Below are positions 1-8,755 of a stretch of DNA of 64,000 nucleotides, piece by piece. Origin of the DNA: Haloarcula litorea (GTDB taxonomy: Archaea; Halobacteriota; Halobacteria; Halobacteriales; Haloarculaceae); the NCBI RefSeq assembly GCF_029338195.1, contig NZ_CP119779.1, positions 434,001 to 498,000 of the forward strand, written 5' to 3'. Below the pieces are notes generated by a model, which had not been told where the DNA came from, made no database searches, and worked only from the letters and a program-made list of their open reading frames with translations. Position 1 is the first letter of the stretch, and each line of letters starts with the position of its first letter. Made by a program: the position numbers and the translations under genes.

Positions 1-629
1 TCGTCCTCGCGCTCGACCTCGAACTGGACCCGGACACGTGGGACGAGGGGGACCGCGAGGCGCTGGCCCGCGAGATCCGCATCCGCACCAAGCCGATGGT
101 CGTCGCGGCCAACAAGATGGACACCGCGGCCGCACAGGCTAACTGGGAGACCGTCACCGACGACCCCGACTACGACCACCTGAGGTTCGTCCCCGTCTCG
201 GCCCACGCCGAGAAGGCCCTGAAGAACGGCGACGAACAGGGCGTGCTCGACTACCGGCCCGGCGACGCCGACTTCGACGTGACCGCGGAGCTCCCCGAGG
301 AGAAGGCCGCGGCGCTCGAACAGATCCGCGAGTTCGTCGACGAGTTCGGCGGCACCGGCGTTCAGCGGGCGCTCGAGACGGCGCTGTTCGAGGAACTGGG
401 CGCGATCGCGGTGTTCCCGGGGGCGCGCAAACCACAGGACGACGGCACCTTCCTGCAGGACTGCTTCGTGCTGCCGGACGGCTCGACCGCCGAGGACTTC
501 GCGTACTTCCTGCACACCGACATCGGCGACGGGTTCCTCCACGCCCACGACGTCCGGTCCGGTCGCCAGGTCGGCGCGGACACGACCCTGGACCACCGCG
601 ACGTGGTCGAGATCACGACGACGAACTGA
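1..629 (+). CDS. ychF: YchF-type GTPase/ATPase, C-terminal part (5' end outside window)
   Basis: This is the C-terminal part of an Obg/HSR1-related P-loop NTPase of the YchF type; the reading frame is already open at the first base, so the Walker A region lies upstream. The G4 motif NKMD is encoded at about 114-125 and a G5-like VSAHAE at about 195-212. The last 80 or so residues, beginning near the AVFPG motif, look like a TGS domain, the usual C-terminus of YchF and DRG proteins. Family members bind ribosomes and hydrolyse ATP or GTP. The assignment to archaeal YchF rather than a DRG paralogue rests on the NKxD-to-TGS layout and is fairly secure. Confidence 0.85.
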   Translation, partial: VLALDLELDPDTWDEGDREALAREIRIRTKPMVVAANKMDTAAAQANWETVTDDPDYDHLRFVPVSAHAEKALKNGDEQGVLDYRPGDADFDVTAELPEEKAAALEQIREFVDEFGGTGVQRALETALFEELGAIAVFPGARKPQDDGTFLQDCFVLPDGSTAEDFAYFLHTDIGDGFLHAHDVRSGRQVGADTTLDHRDVVEITTTN

Positions 630-676
630 TCGTACCGCCGTCGTCGGGCGCTCTCAATCCTGATAGCCGAGGTTCT

Positions 677-686
677 CGTTTTAAGC
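677..686 (+). promoter_or_regulatory. TATA-like box upstream of the chemotaxis transducer
   Basis: The AT-rich run cgttttaagc stands out in a very GC-rich intergenic stretch. A TATA box here would place transcription start near 707, giving a leader of about 45 bases before the ATG at 754. This is longer than most leaders in this window, so the assignment is tentative. Confidence 0.4.
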
Positions 687-753
687 ACGACGAGGCCAAA
701 GGCCGGGCCGTGACACCGAACGCTCCGGTCCCCGAGTCGAGGGTGGTCGACGG

Positions 754-2397
754 ATGAGCACCGGCGAGACCCGCCAGCGTCGGATCGGACGGCTGCTCTA
801 CGCCGTCGGCGCGCTCCCGATGGCCGTCGAACCGTACCTCCCGGAGTGGCTCCGCCGGGACTTCGGTCTCCGGCTGTTCCTGCTGGCGCTCGTCTCCGTG
901 GTCGTCGGCCCCGCCGTCGCGGCGACGCTGTTCGACTCGGCGTGGCTCGCCGTCGCCTTCGCCGCGGCGATCGTCCTCGCGACGGGCTTTCTGGGCTACT
1001 GCGAGATGTACCGCGCGATCGTCGACATCAGCGACCGCGTCGGTGCCGTCGACGACGGTCGATACGACATCGACTTCGGCACCGACCGCCCGGACGAGAT
1101 CGGGGAGACCTACCACCGGCTCGAGGAGACGGCGGCCTCGCTGGGCGAGACCGTCGCGGCGGCCGAGTCCGCGCAGGCGGCCGCCGAAGAGGCCCGCGAG
1201 GAGGCCGAACGGGCCACCGCCGAGGCAGAGCGCGAGCGCAACGAGCTGGAGGCGCTGTCGAGCCACCTCGAACTGAAGGCCACGCAGTACCGCGACGCGC
1301 TCTCGGCGGCGGCCGACGGCGACCTCACGACCCGCGTCGACCCCGAGAGCACGAGCGACGCGATGGCCGACGTGGGCGCGGCGATCAACGAGACGCTGGC
1401 CTCGCTCGAAGGCAGCATCGCGAAGGGCCAGCGCGTCTCGACCCGGATCGCGGACGAGAGCGAGCGCGTCGCCGACAGCGGCGAGCAGGTGGGGACCCAG
1501 GCCCGGTCGGTCGCCGACTCCGTCGAGGGGATCGCAGACGGGGCCGACCGTCAGCGAACCCAGCTGACCGAGGCCGCCGACGAGCTGAGCGACCTCTCGG
1601 CCACCGTCGAGGAGATGGCCTCCTCCGTCACCGAGATCGCCGAGCGAAGCGACACCGCCGCCGACCTCGGCCGTGACGCCCAGCGGTCCTCCTCGGAGGC
1701 CCAGAGCGCCGTCGACGCCATCCGCCACCAGTCGATGACCGCCGCGGACGAGGTGGCCGAACTCGACGACATCGCCGAGGACGTGGCCGAGATCCTGTCG
1801 GTCATCGACGGGATCGCCGAGGAGACGAACATGCTGGCGCTGAACGCCTCCATCGAGGCCGCCCGCGCCGGCGAGGCCGGCGAGGGGTTCGCCGTCGTCG
1901 CCGACGAGATCAAGGGCCTGGCGACCGAGACCCGCGAGGCCACCGGCGACGTCGAGGACCTGATCGAGACGCTCCGGGCGCAGGTCGGCGACAGCGTCGA
2001 CGCGATGGCGTCGATGGAGGCGGCCGTCGATCGCGGCAGCGACACCATCTCCGAGACCATCACCACGCTGGAGGAGGTCGTCGACGCGACGGTCGCCGTC
2101 AACGACAGCATCCAGGAGATCGACCGTGCGACCAACCGACAGGCCGACTCCGCACAGGAGGTGGTCGCGCTCATCGACGAGATCGGCGACATCGCCGAGG
2201 AGACCGCAGACGAGGCCGCGTCCGTCGCCGGCACCGCCGAACGGCAGGACGCGATGGTCGGCGAGATGGTCGAGGGCGTCACCGCCTTCGCCGACGACGC
2301 CGAGACGATGCGGCGGGAACTGTCGCAGTTCGAGACCGACAGCGTCGGGACCGGCGACCCGGCAACCGCGGCCGAGTCCTCCGCCGCCGACGACTGA
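754..2397 (+). CDS. Methyl-accepting chemotaxis transducer without an extracellular sensor domain
   Basis: This 547-residue halobacterial transducer (Htr type) relays signals to the CheA/CheW array. Two hydrophobic helices at about residues 39-60 and 64-85 are separated by only a few residues, leaving no room for an external ligand domain. A HAMP region follows, then a long alanine/glutamate-rich coiled coil, a second HAMP-like segment and the MCP signalling domain. The highly conserved hairpin tip ([18 protein letters not shown]) is at about residues 355-372. The gene is monocistronic and convergent with the membrane gene ending at 2398, directly adjoining its stop. The input could be membrane state, a cytoplasmic cue or a partner protein; none is identifiable from sequence. 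Confidence 0.93.
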   Translation: MSTGETRQRRIGRLLYAVGALPMAVEPYLPEWLRRDFGLRLFLLALVSVVVGPAVAATLFDSAWLAVAFAAAIVLATGFLGYCEMYRAIVDISDRVGAVDDGRYDIDFGTDRPDEIGETYHRLEETAASLGETVAAAESAQAAAEEAREEAERATAEAERERNELEALSSHLELKATQYRDALSAAADGDLTTRVDPESTSDAMADVGAAINETLASLEGSIAKGQRVSTRIADESERVADSGEQVGTQARSVADSVEGIADGADRQRTQLTEAADELSDLSATVEEMASSVTEIAERSDTAADLGRDAQRSSSEAQSAVDAIRHQSMTAADEVAELDDIAEDVAEILSVIDGIAEETNMLALNASIEAARAGEAGEGFAVVADEIKGLATETREATGDVEDLIETLRAQVGDSVDAMASMEAAVDRGSDTISETITTLEEVVDATVAVNDSIQEIDRATNRQADSAQEVVALIDEIGDIAEETADEAASVAGTAERQDAMVGEMVEGVTAFADDAETMRRELSQFETDSVGTGDPATAAESSAADD

Positions 2398-3039
2398 TCA
2401 GGGGTCGACCGGACAGCCGTCGATCTCGCCGCCCCGCATCCCGTCTGCGAGCCAGTGGATCGACAGCCCCAGCACGACGAGCGCGCCGAGCGCGAACTCC
2501 AGGCCGTCCAGCGGCAGGAAGAGGAGGCTCGTCGAGACACCCAGCAGCGAGAGGAGACCCAGCAACACGGCCGATCCGCAGGCCGCGCAGCCGGCCCCGA
2601 GCGTCCCCAAGACGACCCCCAGCGCGCCGGCACCGCCCTGCCGGACGGCGACGCCGTGTTCCCGGACGTGGTAGGACGCCATCGCCACGTCGACGCCGGT
2701 GAGGGCGGCGACGGCGACCAGCAACAGCCCCTGGACCGGGTGGAAGAAGGTGCCGACGAACGGGTACAGTTCGACGAGGACGACCAGCCGGCTCCGGAGC
2801 GGCAGGGAGCCGCCGACGACGAGGTCGAGCACGAGCGGGAGCTGCAGCGAGCCCACGAACAGCGTCAGCGAGGCCGCCGCCGCGACGACCGCGAGAGCCG
2901 CGTAGGTCGGGACCCCGAGCACCAGCCGCGCGGTCCGTCCCATCAGCCGCCAGTCCGACCGCCGGACCGGCAGTCCGTCGGCGAGCCGTCGCCGGAGGCG
3001 TCGTCCGCCCCGGCGCACCCGCCCGCCGACCCCGCTCAC
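2398..3039 (-). CDS. Multi-pass membrane protein with a CAAC motif, coupled to a DsbA-like lipoprotein
   Basis: This 213-residue protein of no named family has about five hydrophobic segments after an arginine-rich N-terminus. A GCAACGSA motif supplies a CxxC pair (about C151 and C154), and another cysteine lies near the C-terminus (about C209). I chose the GTG at 3039 because it overlaps the stop of the upstream DsbA-like gene (GTGA), as is common in this genome, and because the basic N-terminal tail suits the cytoplasmic side. An ATG at 2943 is the alternative and would give 181 residues. Co-translation with a thioredoxin-fold lipoprotein suggests a role in thiol exchange across the membrane, but that is inference. 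Confidence 0.75.
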   Translation of the reverse strand: MSGVGGRVRRGGRRLRRRLADGLPVRRSDWRLMGRTARLVLGVPTYAALAVVAAAASLTLFVGSLQLPLVLDLVVGGSLPLRSRLVVLVELYPFVGTFFHPVQGLLLVAVAALTGVDVAMASYHVREHGVAVRQGGAGALGVVLGTLGAGCAACGSAVLLGLLSLLGVSTSLLFLPLDGLEFALGALVVLGLSIHWLADGMRGGEIDGCPVDP

Positions 3040-3689
3040 TCTGTGACCCCCAGCGCCTCGGCGACGACCTCGTAGCTGACGCTGCCGTTGACCTTCGTCA
3101 CGTACTCGCCGGCCCGGAACAGGAGGACGACCGGCGTCGTCTCGCCCAGCCCCGCCGCCTCCGCGGCCGAGACGTCCGCCTCGACGGCATCGTCGAACGC
3201 ACCGTCCCCGACGTCCGCGACGACGGCCGCACCGTCGACGTCGGTGTCGTCGGTCAGGAACGTCTCGGTCCGGTCGAGGACGTTGTCCGCCGTGAACTGG
3301 CCCCGCGTCTCGAAGTAGTGCCCCAGCAGGTCCCAGTACGCCCGCTCGCTCCGGGCGAACGTCGCCTCCAGCGCGCGGGAGGCGGGGCCGCCCCACGGGT
3401 AGACGACCGGGTAGTGCCGGACGACGTAGGCCCCCAGTCCCGGCTCGGTGAGGTTCGACCGCAGCTTCGGCACCGTGTCCTCGTGGAACGCCGCACAGCG
3501 CTGGCAGGACGGGTCCTCGAAGGCCAGGACGACGTGGTTCCCCAGCTCTCCCAGCCGCGGCTGCTCGGCCAGGCCGGTGGCCGCCGGGTGGTCCTCGATC
3601 GACGCGGCCATCTCGTCGCTCCCACCACAGCCCGCGAGCCCACCGGCGACGCCCGCACCCACAAGCGACAGCAGCCGTCGTCTGCGCAT
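3036..3689 (-). CDS. DsbA-like thioredoxin-fold lipoprotein
   Basis: The 217-residue product starts with MRRRRLLSLV and a lipobox LAGC at residues 18-21, so it is probably exported by Tat and lipid-anchored outside the membrane. A thioredoxin-like fold follows, with a CQRC active-site pair (C62, C65) after a strand ending FEDPS, and a cis-proline-like TTPVV segment near residue 190. DsbA-like proteins oxidise or isomerise thiols of exported proteins. The ATG at 3689 is the first start that gives a signal peptide. The downstream membrane gene overlaps its stop. Electron partner and substrates are unknown. Confidence 0.85.
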   Translation of the reverse strand: MRRRRLLSLVGAGVAGGLAGCGGSDEMAASIEDHPAATGLAEQPRLGELGNHVVLAFEDPSCQRCAAFHEDTVPKLRSNLTEPGLGAYVVRHYPVVYPWGGPASRALEATFARSERAYWDLLGHYFETRGQFTADNVLDRTETFLTDDTDVDGAAVVADVGDGAFDDAVEADVSAAEAAGLGETTPVVLLFRAGEYVTKVNGSVSYEVVAEALGVTE

Positions 3690-4048
3690 ACGCGGGCGAA
3701 GGGGCCCCCGTCGTTTAGCCCTTGTTCTTGATGGCGTCGGCGAGGGACAACCGTCTTGCCGACGGCGGCGGTAGGTGTCGCTGGCCGATGACGACCCGAC
3801 GTTCCGAGCCGGGGTGACTCCCCGGCGGTGACGAACCCTATGAGTGCCGAGGCCGTCGGTTTTCCGCCGCCTGCGCGGTCGCAACCGGAATCGGTGGACA
3901 GTCGCGGTTCGGACCCCGAGAGCCACGCCCGGTCGTCCCGCTGGCCCGGACTCGCGACGGCGGGGCGGATGGCGGATCGCACGAGGAGCGAACCGGCCGG
4001 TGCCGAGTTCCCACGGAGAGTTAAGTGCGAGAGCCGCGAGCGTTCACT
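3690..4048. other. Intergenic region of 359 bases between divergent genes
   Basis: This is the longest gap in the window. It contains a TATA-like ctaaac on the minus strand near 3711, suitable for the DsbA-like gene, and the TATA box of the nucleoside hydrolase at its right end. Short open frames run through the middle but lack typical acidic haloarchaeal composition and any recognisable motif. I see no RNA gene or repeat in it. Confidence 0.6.
4020..4026 (+). promoter_or_regulatory. TATA box for a leaderless nucleoside hydrolase transcript
   Basis: The sequence gttaagt is centred about 26 bases upstream of the GTG at 4049. That spacing predicts transcription starting at or next to the start codon, the leaderless arrangement common in haloarchaea. 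It also favours 4049 over the in-frame GTG at 4025, which lies inside the TATA region. Confidence 0.6.
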
Positions 4049-5005
4049 GTGGCACAGTCACTCATCGTCGACACGGACACCGCGAGCGACGACGCCGTGG
4101 CGATCCTGCTGGCCGCGCTCGCAGACACCGTCGAGCTGGCGGCGCTGACCGTCGTCGGCGGGAACGTCGCGTTCGATCGGGAGGTCGAGAACGCGAAGTA
4201 CACGCTCGAACTCACCGGGCGGGCCGACGCGGTTCCCGTCTACGAGGGAGCCCGCGGACCGTTGCTCAAGTCCCACGAGCACGTCGAACACGTCCACGGC
4301 GAGGGCGGGCTGGGCGGCGACCTCAGGCCCGAGACCGGCATCGCGTCGGCGGACGGCCACGGGGCCGACGCGATCGTCGAGGCGGCCCGCGGGGCCCCCG
4401 GCGAGGTGAGCCTGGCCTGCATCGGGCCGCTGACGAACGTCGCGATGGCGCTCCAGCGCGAACCGGACCTGGACGAACTGCTGGACGAGGTGTGGGTGAT
4501 GGGCGGGGCGGCCAACACGCTGGGCAACGACACGCCGGCCGCGGAGTACAACTTCTGGGTCGACCCCGACGCCGCGAAGCTGGTCGTCCGCGAGCTGGAC
4601 CTGACGCTGGTCGACTGGGGCGTGACGGTCCGGGACGGGACGGTCCCCGGCGACGAGCTCGACCGGCTCGCCGCGCCGGACACGCCGTACGCGGAGTTCT
4701 TCGGGGCGGTCACGGCCCACGCCCGATCGTTCGCGCGGGAGCGCCGCGGCGTCGACGCCATCACGATCCCGGACGCGCTGGCCGTCGCCTGCCTGTTGCG
4801 ACCGGAGATCGTCACCGAGGCGGACACCTACTTCGTCGACGTGGACGAGCGCGAGGGGATGACCCGCGGGTACAGCCTCGTCGACGAACTCGGCATCACC
4901 GACGGCGAGCCGCGGACGCGCCTCGTCGAGGCGGTCGACGGCGACGCATTCGTGCGGATGCTCGCCGACGCGCTCGCTCACGGCGACCCGCTGCGGTCGG
5001 CGTGA
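4049..5005 (+). CDS. Inosine/uridine-preferring nucleoside hydrolase
   Basis: This 318-residue protein hydrolyses the N-glycosidic bond of ribonucleosides in purine or pyrimidine salvage. The family's calcium-binding aspartate cluster DTDTASDD lies just after the start (MAQSLIVDTDTASDD), in place of the usual DTDPGxDD. Other family signatures visible are VVGGN near residue 40, an IGPLTNVA segment, MGGAA and the EYNFWVDPDAA motif carrying further metal or ribose ligands. The GTG at 4049 places the DTD motif at the usual distance from the N-terminus and fits the upstream TATA box. Length matches the family. Substrate preference cannot be decided from sequence. Confidence 0.92.
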   Translation: MAQSLIVDTDTASDDAVAILLAALADTVELAALTVVGGNVAFDREVENAKYTLELTGRADAVPVYEGARGPLLKSHEHVEHVHGEGGLGGDLRPETGIASADGHGADAIVEAARGAPGEVSLACIGPLTNVAMALQREPDLDELLDEVWVMGGAANTLGNDTPAAEYNFWVDPDAAKLVVRELDLTLVDWGVTVRDGTVPGDELDRLAAPDTPYAEFFGAVTAHARSFARERRGVDAITIPDALAVACLLRPEIVTEADTYFVDVDEREGMTRGYSLVDELGITDGEPRTRLVEAVDGDAFVRMLADALAHGDPLRSA

Positions 5006-5111
5006 GCGGGGTCAGAACCAGCCCAGCGCCGCCGACCGGCGCGGGTCTCGTCGGCGGCCCGCCCCGTTCGCAACACCGACCCATATCCGGCTGGACGCGA
5101 AATGGGGGGGT

Positions 5112-6230
5112 ATGAGCCGAGAGTCGCCGTCGTGGCCGACACGCGACCGCGCCGCGTGGTGGGGGCTTGCCCTCGCCCTGCTGGCGCTGGTCGCGTTCGT
5201 CGCGTGGTCGCTCGTGGGGCTGTTCGTCCTCGGCGTCTTCCTCTACTACGCCGCCCGGCCGATCGCGGACCGCATCCGCCCGTATCTGCCGGCTGGCGGG
5301 GCGGCCGCGGTCGCGCTGCTGGTGTTCGTGGTGCCGGTGCTGGCGATCGTCGCCGTCCTCGTCGCGGTGGGGCTCCAGGAGCTCTCGACGCTGGACGGCG
5401 AGGCGTTCGCGCCCGTGTTGGACCTGCTGGCACCCTACGTCGAGGAGTCCGTCGCCCGCAACCCCCGGGCCTTCTTCCGGTCGCTGCTCCGTGATCCCGA
5501 CGTCGACCACCTCCGCCGGGTGCTCTCGACGAGTCTGGGCGTCCTCGGCGTCCTGGTGGGCGGGCTGCTCAAGCTGAGTCTGTCGTTCGCGCTGGCCTTC
5601 TTCCTCCTCCGGGACCACGGCGACGTGGCCGCCTGGCTCGGCGAGGTGCTGGGCGAGGACTCGGCGGCCCACACCTTCGTCGGCGACGTGGACGCCGACC
5701 TGACGACGGTGTACTTCGGGAACGTCCTGACGGTCGTGGCGGTGATGATCGTCGCGACCCTGTTCTACCACGCGTTCAACTTCCTCGCCCCCGCCGGGCT
5801 GTCCGTCCCGTTGCCGACGGTGATGGGGATCGCGACGGGCTTTGCGACGTTCGTCCCGATCGTCGTCGGGAAACTGGTGTACGTCCCGGTCGGGCTGTCG
5901 CTCGCGGTGCAGGCGGTCGGGCTCGGCGGGTCGCCGTTCGCGTACGTCGTCGGCTACTTCGTCGTCGCCTTCCTCGTCCTCGACACGCTCCCGATGATGG
6001 TCCTCCGGCCGTACCTCTCGGGCCAGGAGCTCCACGGCGGCGCGATGATGTTCGCGTACATCCTGGGGACGATCCTCTTCGGCTGGTACGGGCTCTTCCT
6101 CGGCCCGCTGTTGCTGGTGGTGCTCCTGCGGTTCGCCAGCGACGTCGTGCCGAGGCTGGTCCGGAGTGAGGCGGTGACGGCCGGCGGTGACGGCGGCGAC
6201 GCGAGTGCCGACGAGAACGAGGAGGGGTGA
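5112..6230 (+). CDS. AI-2E family (PerM/UPF0118) membrane transporter
   Basis: The 372-residue polytopic protein has the AI-2E family layout: two N-terminal hydrophobic segments, a soluble stretch of about 60 residues (roughly 85-145), then five or six further helices. A conserved-looking family segment occurs where GIATGFATFVPIVVGKLV is encoded. Members export small molecules or act as Na+/H+ antiporters in some halophiles; the substrate here is unknown. The ATG at 5112 follows a short GC-rich gap after the nucleoside hydrolase and may have its own promoter. Confidence 0.85.
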   Translation: MSRESPSWPTRDRAAWWGLALALLALVAFVAWSLVGLFVLGVFLYYAARPIADRIRPYLPAGGAAAVALLVFVVPVLAIVAVLVAVGLQELSTLDGEAFAPVLDLLAPYVEESVARNPRAFFRSLLRDPDVDHLRRVLSTSLGVLGVLVGGLLKLSLSFALAFFLLRDHGDVAAWLGEVLGEDSAAHTFVGDVDADLTTVYFGNVLTVVAVMIVATLFYHAFNFLAPAGLSVPLPTVMGIATGFATFVPIVVGKLVYVPVGLSLAVQAVGLGGSPFAYVVGYFVVAFLVLDTLPMMVLRPYLSGQELHGGAMMFAYILGTILFGWYGLFLGPLLLVVLLRFASDVVPRLVRSEAVTAGGDGGDASADENEEG

Positions 6231-6235
6231 GCGGG

Positions 6236-6430
6236 CTACCGGAGTCGGCGGACGATCCGCAGTGCGAGCGAGACCGCGGTCCCGAGCCCGGGGACCTTCG
6301 AGGAGAGCGCGGCGGCACCGACCAGGACGAGCCCGCTCTTGGTGCGTCCGCGCAGGAACGCCACGGCGGCGTCGACCAGCGTGGAGACGATGCTCAGACG
6401 GTTCATCGAGTTCGCGTCGACTGTCGACAT
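6236..6430 (-). CDS. Small hypothetical protein with a hydrophobic C-terminal half
   Basis: A 64-residue basic protein of no recognised family. Its first half is polar and its second half (about residues 32-58) is a moderately hydrophobic glycine/alanine-rich stretch ending in an arginine tail, which could be a single membrane or surface helix. Codons end mostly in G or C, like the neighbouring genes. An ATG four codons upstream (6442) is an alternative start. It is convergent with the AI-2E gene, six bases apart, and divergent from the propeller gene. Confidence 0.55.
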   Translation of the reverse strand: MSTVDANSMNRLSIVSTLVDAAVAFLRGRTKSGLVLVGAAALSSKVPGLGTAVSLALRIVRRLR

Positions 6431-6528
6431 ACGTGACACCACGTCGTCCAGCCGTATGTGTTCACCACCTGTCTGTGCAGGCCGGGCGTGCGAAAGACCT
6501 GACCGTCGGGAGGTGCTACGCGGCGTCG

Positions 6529-7686
6529 ATGACCGACTCCGAGGGGGTCCCCGCCTTCGTCCGCCGCTACGCCAAGACGTGGGTCCACGCGCTGGCGACG
6601 GCGGCGATGACGGCGTTCGGGACGCTGACCGTCGTCGACAACCGGTTCGCGGCGCTGGCTATCGCGGCGTACGTCCTCCCGCCGGTCGCGCTGTACCTCC
6701 GCGGGCGCGACGGATCGAGGACGAGTGGACGTGACGGCCCGGCGACCGCGGCCGGCGAGCGGGCCGACAGCGAGGGCGGCGACCGAGCGGGCGGCGACGC
6801 CGCCGAACCGCGGGAGCGGGCCGCGTGGACGGCGGCGACGGTGCCGACGACGGCCACGCTCCACGACGCCGCGGTCGGCGCGTCGGGCGCGTACGCCGTC
6901 GGCGAGGGCGGTGTGGTCCTCGCGGACGACGGGGACGGCTGGACGGTCGCGCTCCCGGACGGTCCCTCGGCCGACGGTGCGTCGCTCCGTGCGGCCGACG
7001 CGGCCGGGGACGCCGTCTGGGTGGCCGGCGACGGGGGCGCGCTGGGTCGCCTGGCGGGAGCGACCGGTCGCCACACCGACCACTCGGCTCCGGCGGGCGA
7101 CACCACGAACCTCGTCGCCGTCGCCGCGACCGAGACGGGCGACGGCGAGACGGTCCTCGTCGCCGACGGCGGCGGCCGGGTCCGCCGTGGCGTCTTCCGG
7201 GCGGGCGAACTGGCGTGGGACGACCCCTCGACGCCCGGAAGCGGCGCGAGCGTCGCCGGCCTGACCCTCGCCGGCGAGGCGGGCTACCTCTGTGACACCG
7301 CGGGGGCCGTCTTCGAGACGACCGACGGGGGTCGGTCGTTCGTCCGGGTCGGCATCGAGGGCGTCGAGGGGACGCCGAGCGACGTGGGCGGGGCGGGTGT
7401 CGTCGCCACCGACGCCGGGGTCTGCTACCGGCACGACGGCGGCGGATGGACCCCCGACCGGCTCGGCGAGGCCGCGCTGACCGGGGTCGAGACGGGTGGG
7501 GACCGATGGCTCGCGGCGGCGGCCGACGGCGCGGTCTTCGAGCGCGACGGTGGCGGCTGGACGCGGACAGTGACCCCCGCCAGCGGACTGGCCGGGATCG
7601 CGGCCGGCGGCGAGCGAGCGCTGGCGGTCGGGGAGTCCGGGACCGTCGTCGAGCGCGGCTCGACGGTCACTCCGCCCCGTTCGTGA
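6529..7686 (+). CDS. Membrane-anchored beta-propeller protein (Ycf48/BNR-like)
   Basis: The 385-residue product has two close hydrophobic segments at about residues 20-35 and 42-58, an acidic and glycine-rich linker, then six or seven short repeats of the type VGxGGxVLxxDxGxxW. This is the signature of WD40/Ycf48-like beta-propellers. A repeat such as VFETTDGGRSFVRV near residue 260 resembles BNR or photosystem II assembly factor repeats. Propellers of this class are scaffolds or ligand binders; no enzyme motif is visible. The start at 6529 gives the membrane anchor. Its 3' end overlaps the convergent coiled-coil gene by 20 bases. Confidence 0.7.
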   Translation: MTDSEGVPAFVRRYAKTWVHALATAAMTAFGTLTVVDNRFAALAIAAYVLPPVALYLRGRDGSRTSGRDGPATAAGERADSEGGDRAGGDAAEPRERAAWTAATVPTTATLHDAAVGASGAYAVGEGGVVLADDGDGWTVALPDGPSADGASLRAADAAGDAVWVAGDGGALGRLAGATGRHTDHSAPAGDTTNLVAVAATETGDGETVLVADGGGRVRRGVFRAGELAWDDPSTPGSGASVAGLTLAGEAGYLCDTAGAVFETTDGGRSFVRVGIEGVEGTPSDVGGAGVVATDAGVCYRHDGGGWTPDRLGEAALTGVETGGDRWLAAAADGAVFERDGGGWTRTVTPASGLAGIAAGGERALAVGESGTVVERGSTVTPPRS

Positions 7687-8047
7687 CCTGCTCGCGTGCG
7701 GCGAGTTCCTCGATGCGGCCGTCGACCTCCTCCCGCAGCTCGCCGACCTCCGCCTCGATACGCTCGTCGACCCGTTCGTCGACGCGCTCGTCCACCCGGT
7801 CGTCCACGGCGGCGTCGAGGGTCGCGTCCACCTGGGACTCGACCGTCTCCTCGAGGACCCGCTCGTAGCGCGACATCTTCTCCCAGACCCGCAGGAGGTA
7901 GCCCGCGACCAGCCCGCCCTCGAAGGCGGCGATCCGCGGGTCGAAGCTGAACCCGAGGTAGGCGAACCCGGCGATGAACAGTGCTCCGTAGAGTAGTTCG
8001 ACGTAGAACTGCGTCTGCTTGCCTCCGAATCGTTCGGGCAGCGACAT
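7667..8047 (-). CDS. Membrane/coiled-coil protein, copy 1 of a tandem paralogue pair
   Basis: This 126-residue protein has two hydrophobic segments (about residues 14-32 and 37-53) followed by a highly charged helix containing the repeated tetrapeptide DERV (DDRVDERVDERVDER). It ends in a GELREEVDGRIEELA segment. The first 70 residues and last 25 are nearly the same as in the gene at 8191-8604, so the two arose by duplication and differ mainly in repeat number. The family is not known to me. The layout suggests a small membrane-tethered coiled coil that could self-associate. Confidence 0.7.
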   Translation of the reverse strand: MSLPERFGGKQTQFYVELLYGALFIAGFAYLGFSFDPRIAAFEGGLVAGYLLRVWEKMSRYERVLEETVESQVDATLDAAVDDRVDERVDERVDERIEAEVGELREEVDGRIEELAAREQVTNGAE

Positions 8048-8190
8048 CGTGTCCCGCCCCTAGCCGGGACGCGGCGGTAAGTCCGGGCCACGCAGACGCC
8101 GGGCGCTCGGCGCGACGCCCGACTGCGTGGGGGCGCGGGAGGGCGGACCCGGCGGCGCGTGGGGCCGACGGACGCACCGCGGCGACCCGC

Positions 8191-8604
8191 TCACTGGCCG
8201 TTCTCGACCGCGTCGCGCTCGGCGAGCTCCTCGATCCGGCCGTCGACCTCCTCCCGAAGTTCGCCGACCTGCTGTTCGACGCGGTCGTCGATGCGGTCGT
8301 CCACCGCCGCGTCGACCTGCTGTTCGACCTCGGCGGCGACCTCGTCGGACACCTGCCGTTCGACCTCGGTCTCGACCTGCGCCTCCGCGGCCTCCGAGAC
8401 CGTCTCCTCGATGACGCGCTCGTAGATCGACATCTTCTCCCAGACCCGCAGGAGGTAGCCGACGACCAGTCCGCCCTCGAAGGCGGCGACCCGCGGGTCG
8501 AACCGGAACACGAGGTAGGCGAACCCCGCGATGAACAGTGCTCCGTAGAGGAGTTCGACGTAGAACTGCGTCCGTCGCTCGCGGAACGGCGTGAGCAGTG
8601 ACAT
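8191..8604 (-). CDS. Membrane/coiled-coil protein, copy 2 of a tandem paralogue pair
   Basis: This 137-residue paralogue of the downstream gene shares the same TQFYVELLYGALFIAGFAYL first helix, the WEKM juxtamembrane motif and the GELREEVDGRIEELA tail. The central coiled coil is longer and more varied (VEQQVDAAVDDRIDDRVEQQ type) than in copy 1. The ATG at 8604 gives an N-terminus aligning exactly with copy 1. The 143-base gap between the two genes has no other gene. Function is unknown; similarity at both ends suggests selection or gene conversion keeping the pair alike. Confidence 0.7.
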   Translation of the reverse strand: MSLLTPFRERRTQFYVELLYGALFIAGFAYLVFRFDPRVAAFEGGLVVGYLLRVWEKMSIYERVIEETVSEAAEAQVETEVERQVSDEVAAEVEQQVDAAVDDRIDDRVEQQVGELREEVDGRIEELAERDAVENGQ

Positions 8605-8755
8605 CGCAGCGGGTCGTTTGCCGATCGCCGGTGAAAAGTTTGACTTTCCGACAGGTTTGGGAACAGTTCCCACTCGTACGGTTTGTCGCCGCGATGGACC
8701 GGGACGCGCCGATCCAGGGGGCGGCGTATCCGGACACAATCTACAACACCCCGTA

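Noticed and set aside
3828-4148. Open frame through the 3690-4048 gap
   Set aside because: Its composition (Ser, Arg, Pro rich) is unlike real genes here, and it overlaps the start of the nucleoside hydrolase in a different frame. The TATA box at 4020 lies inside it.
6529-7686. Photosystem II assembly factor
   Set aside because: The propeller repeats resemble Ycf48, but haloarchaea have no photosystem; the similarity is to the repeat, not to the function.
8051-8070. Hairpin gtcccg/cgggac just upstream of the first paralogue
   Set aside because: A six-base GC stem is not distinguishable from chance here.
7740-8420. CRISPR-like or satellite repeats
   Set aside because: The repeated short units are codons of the DERV-type coiled coil in the two paralogues, without regular spacers.
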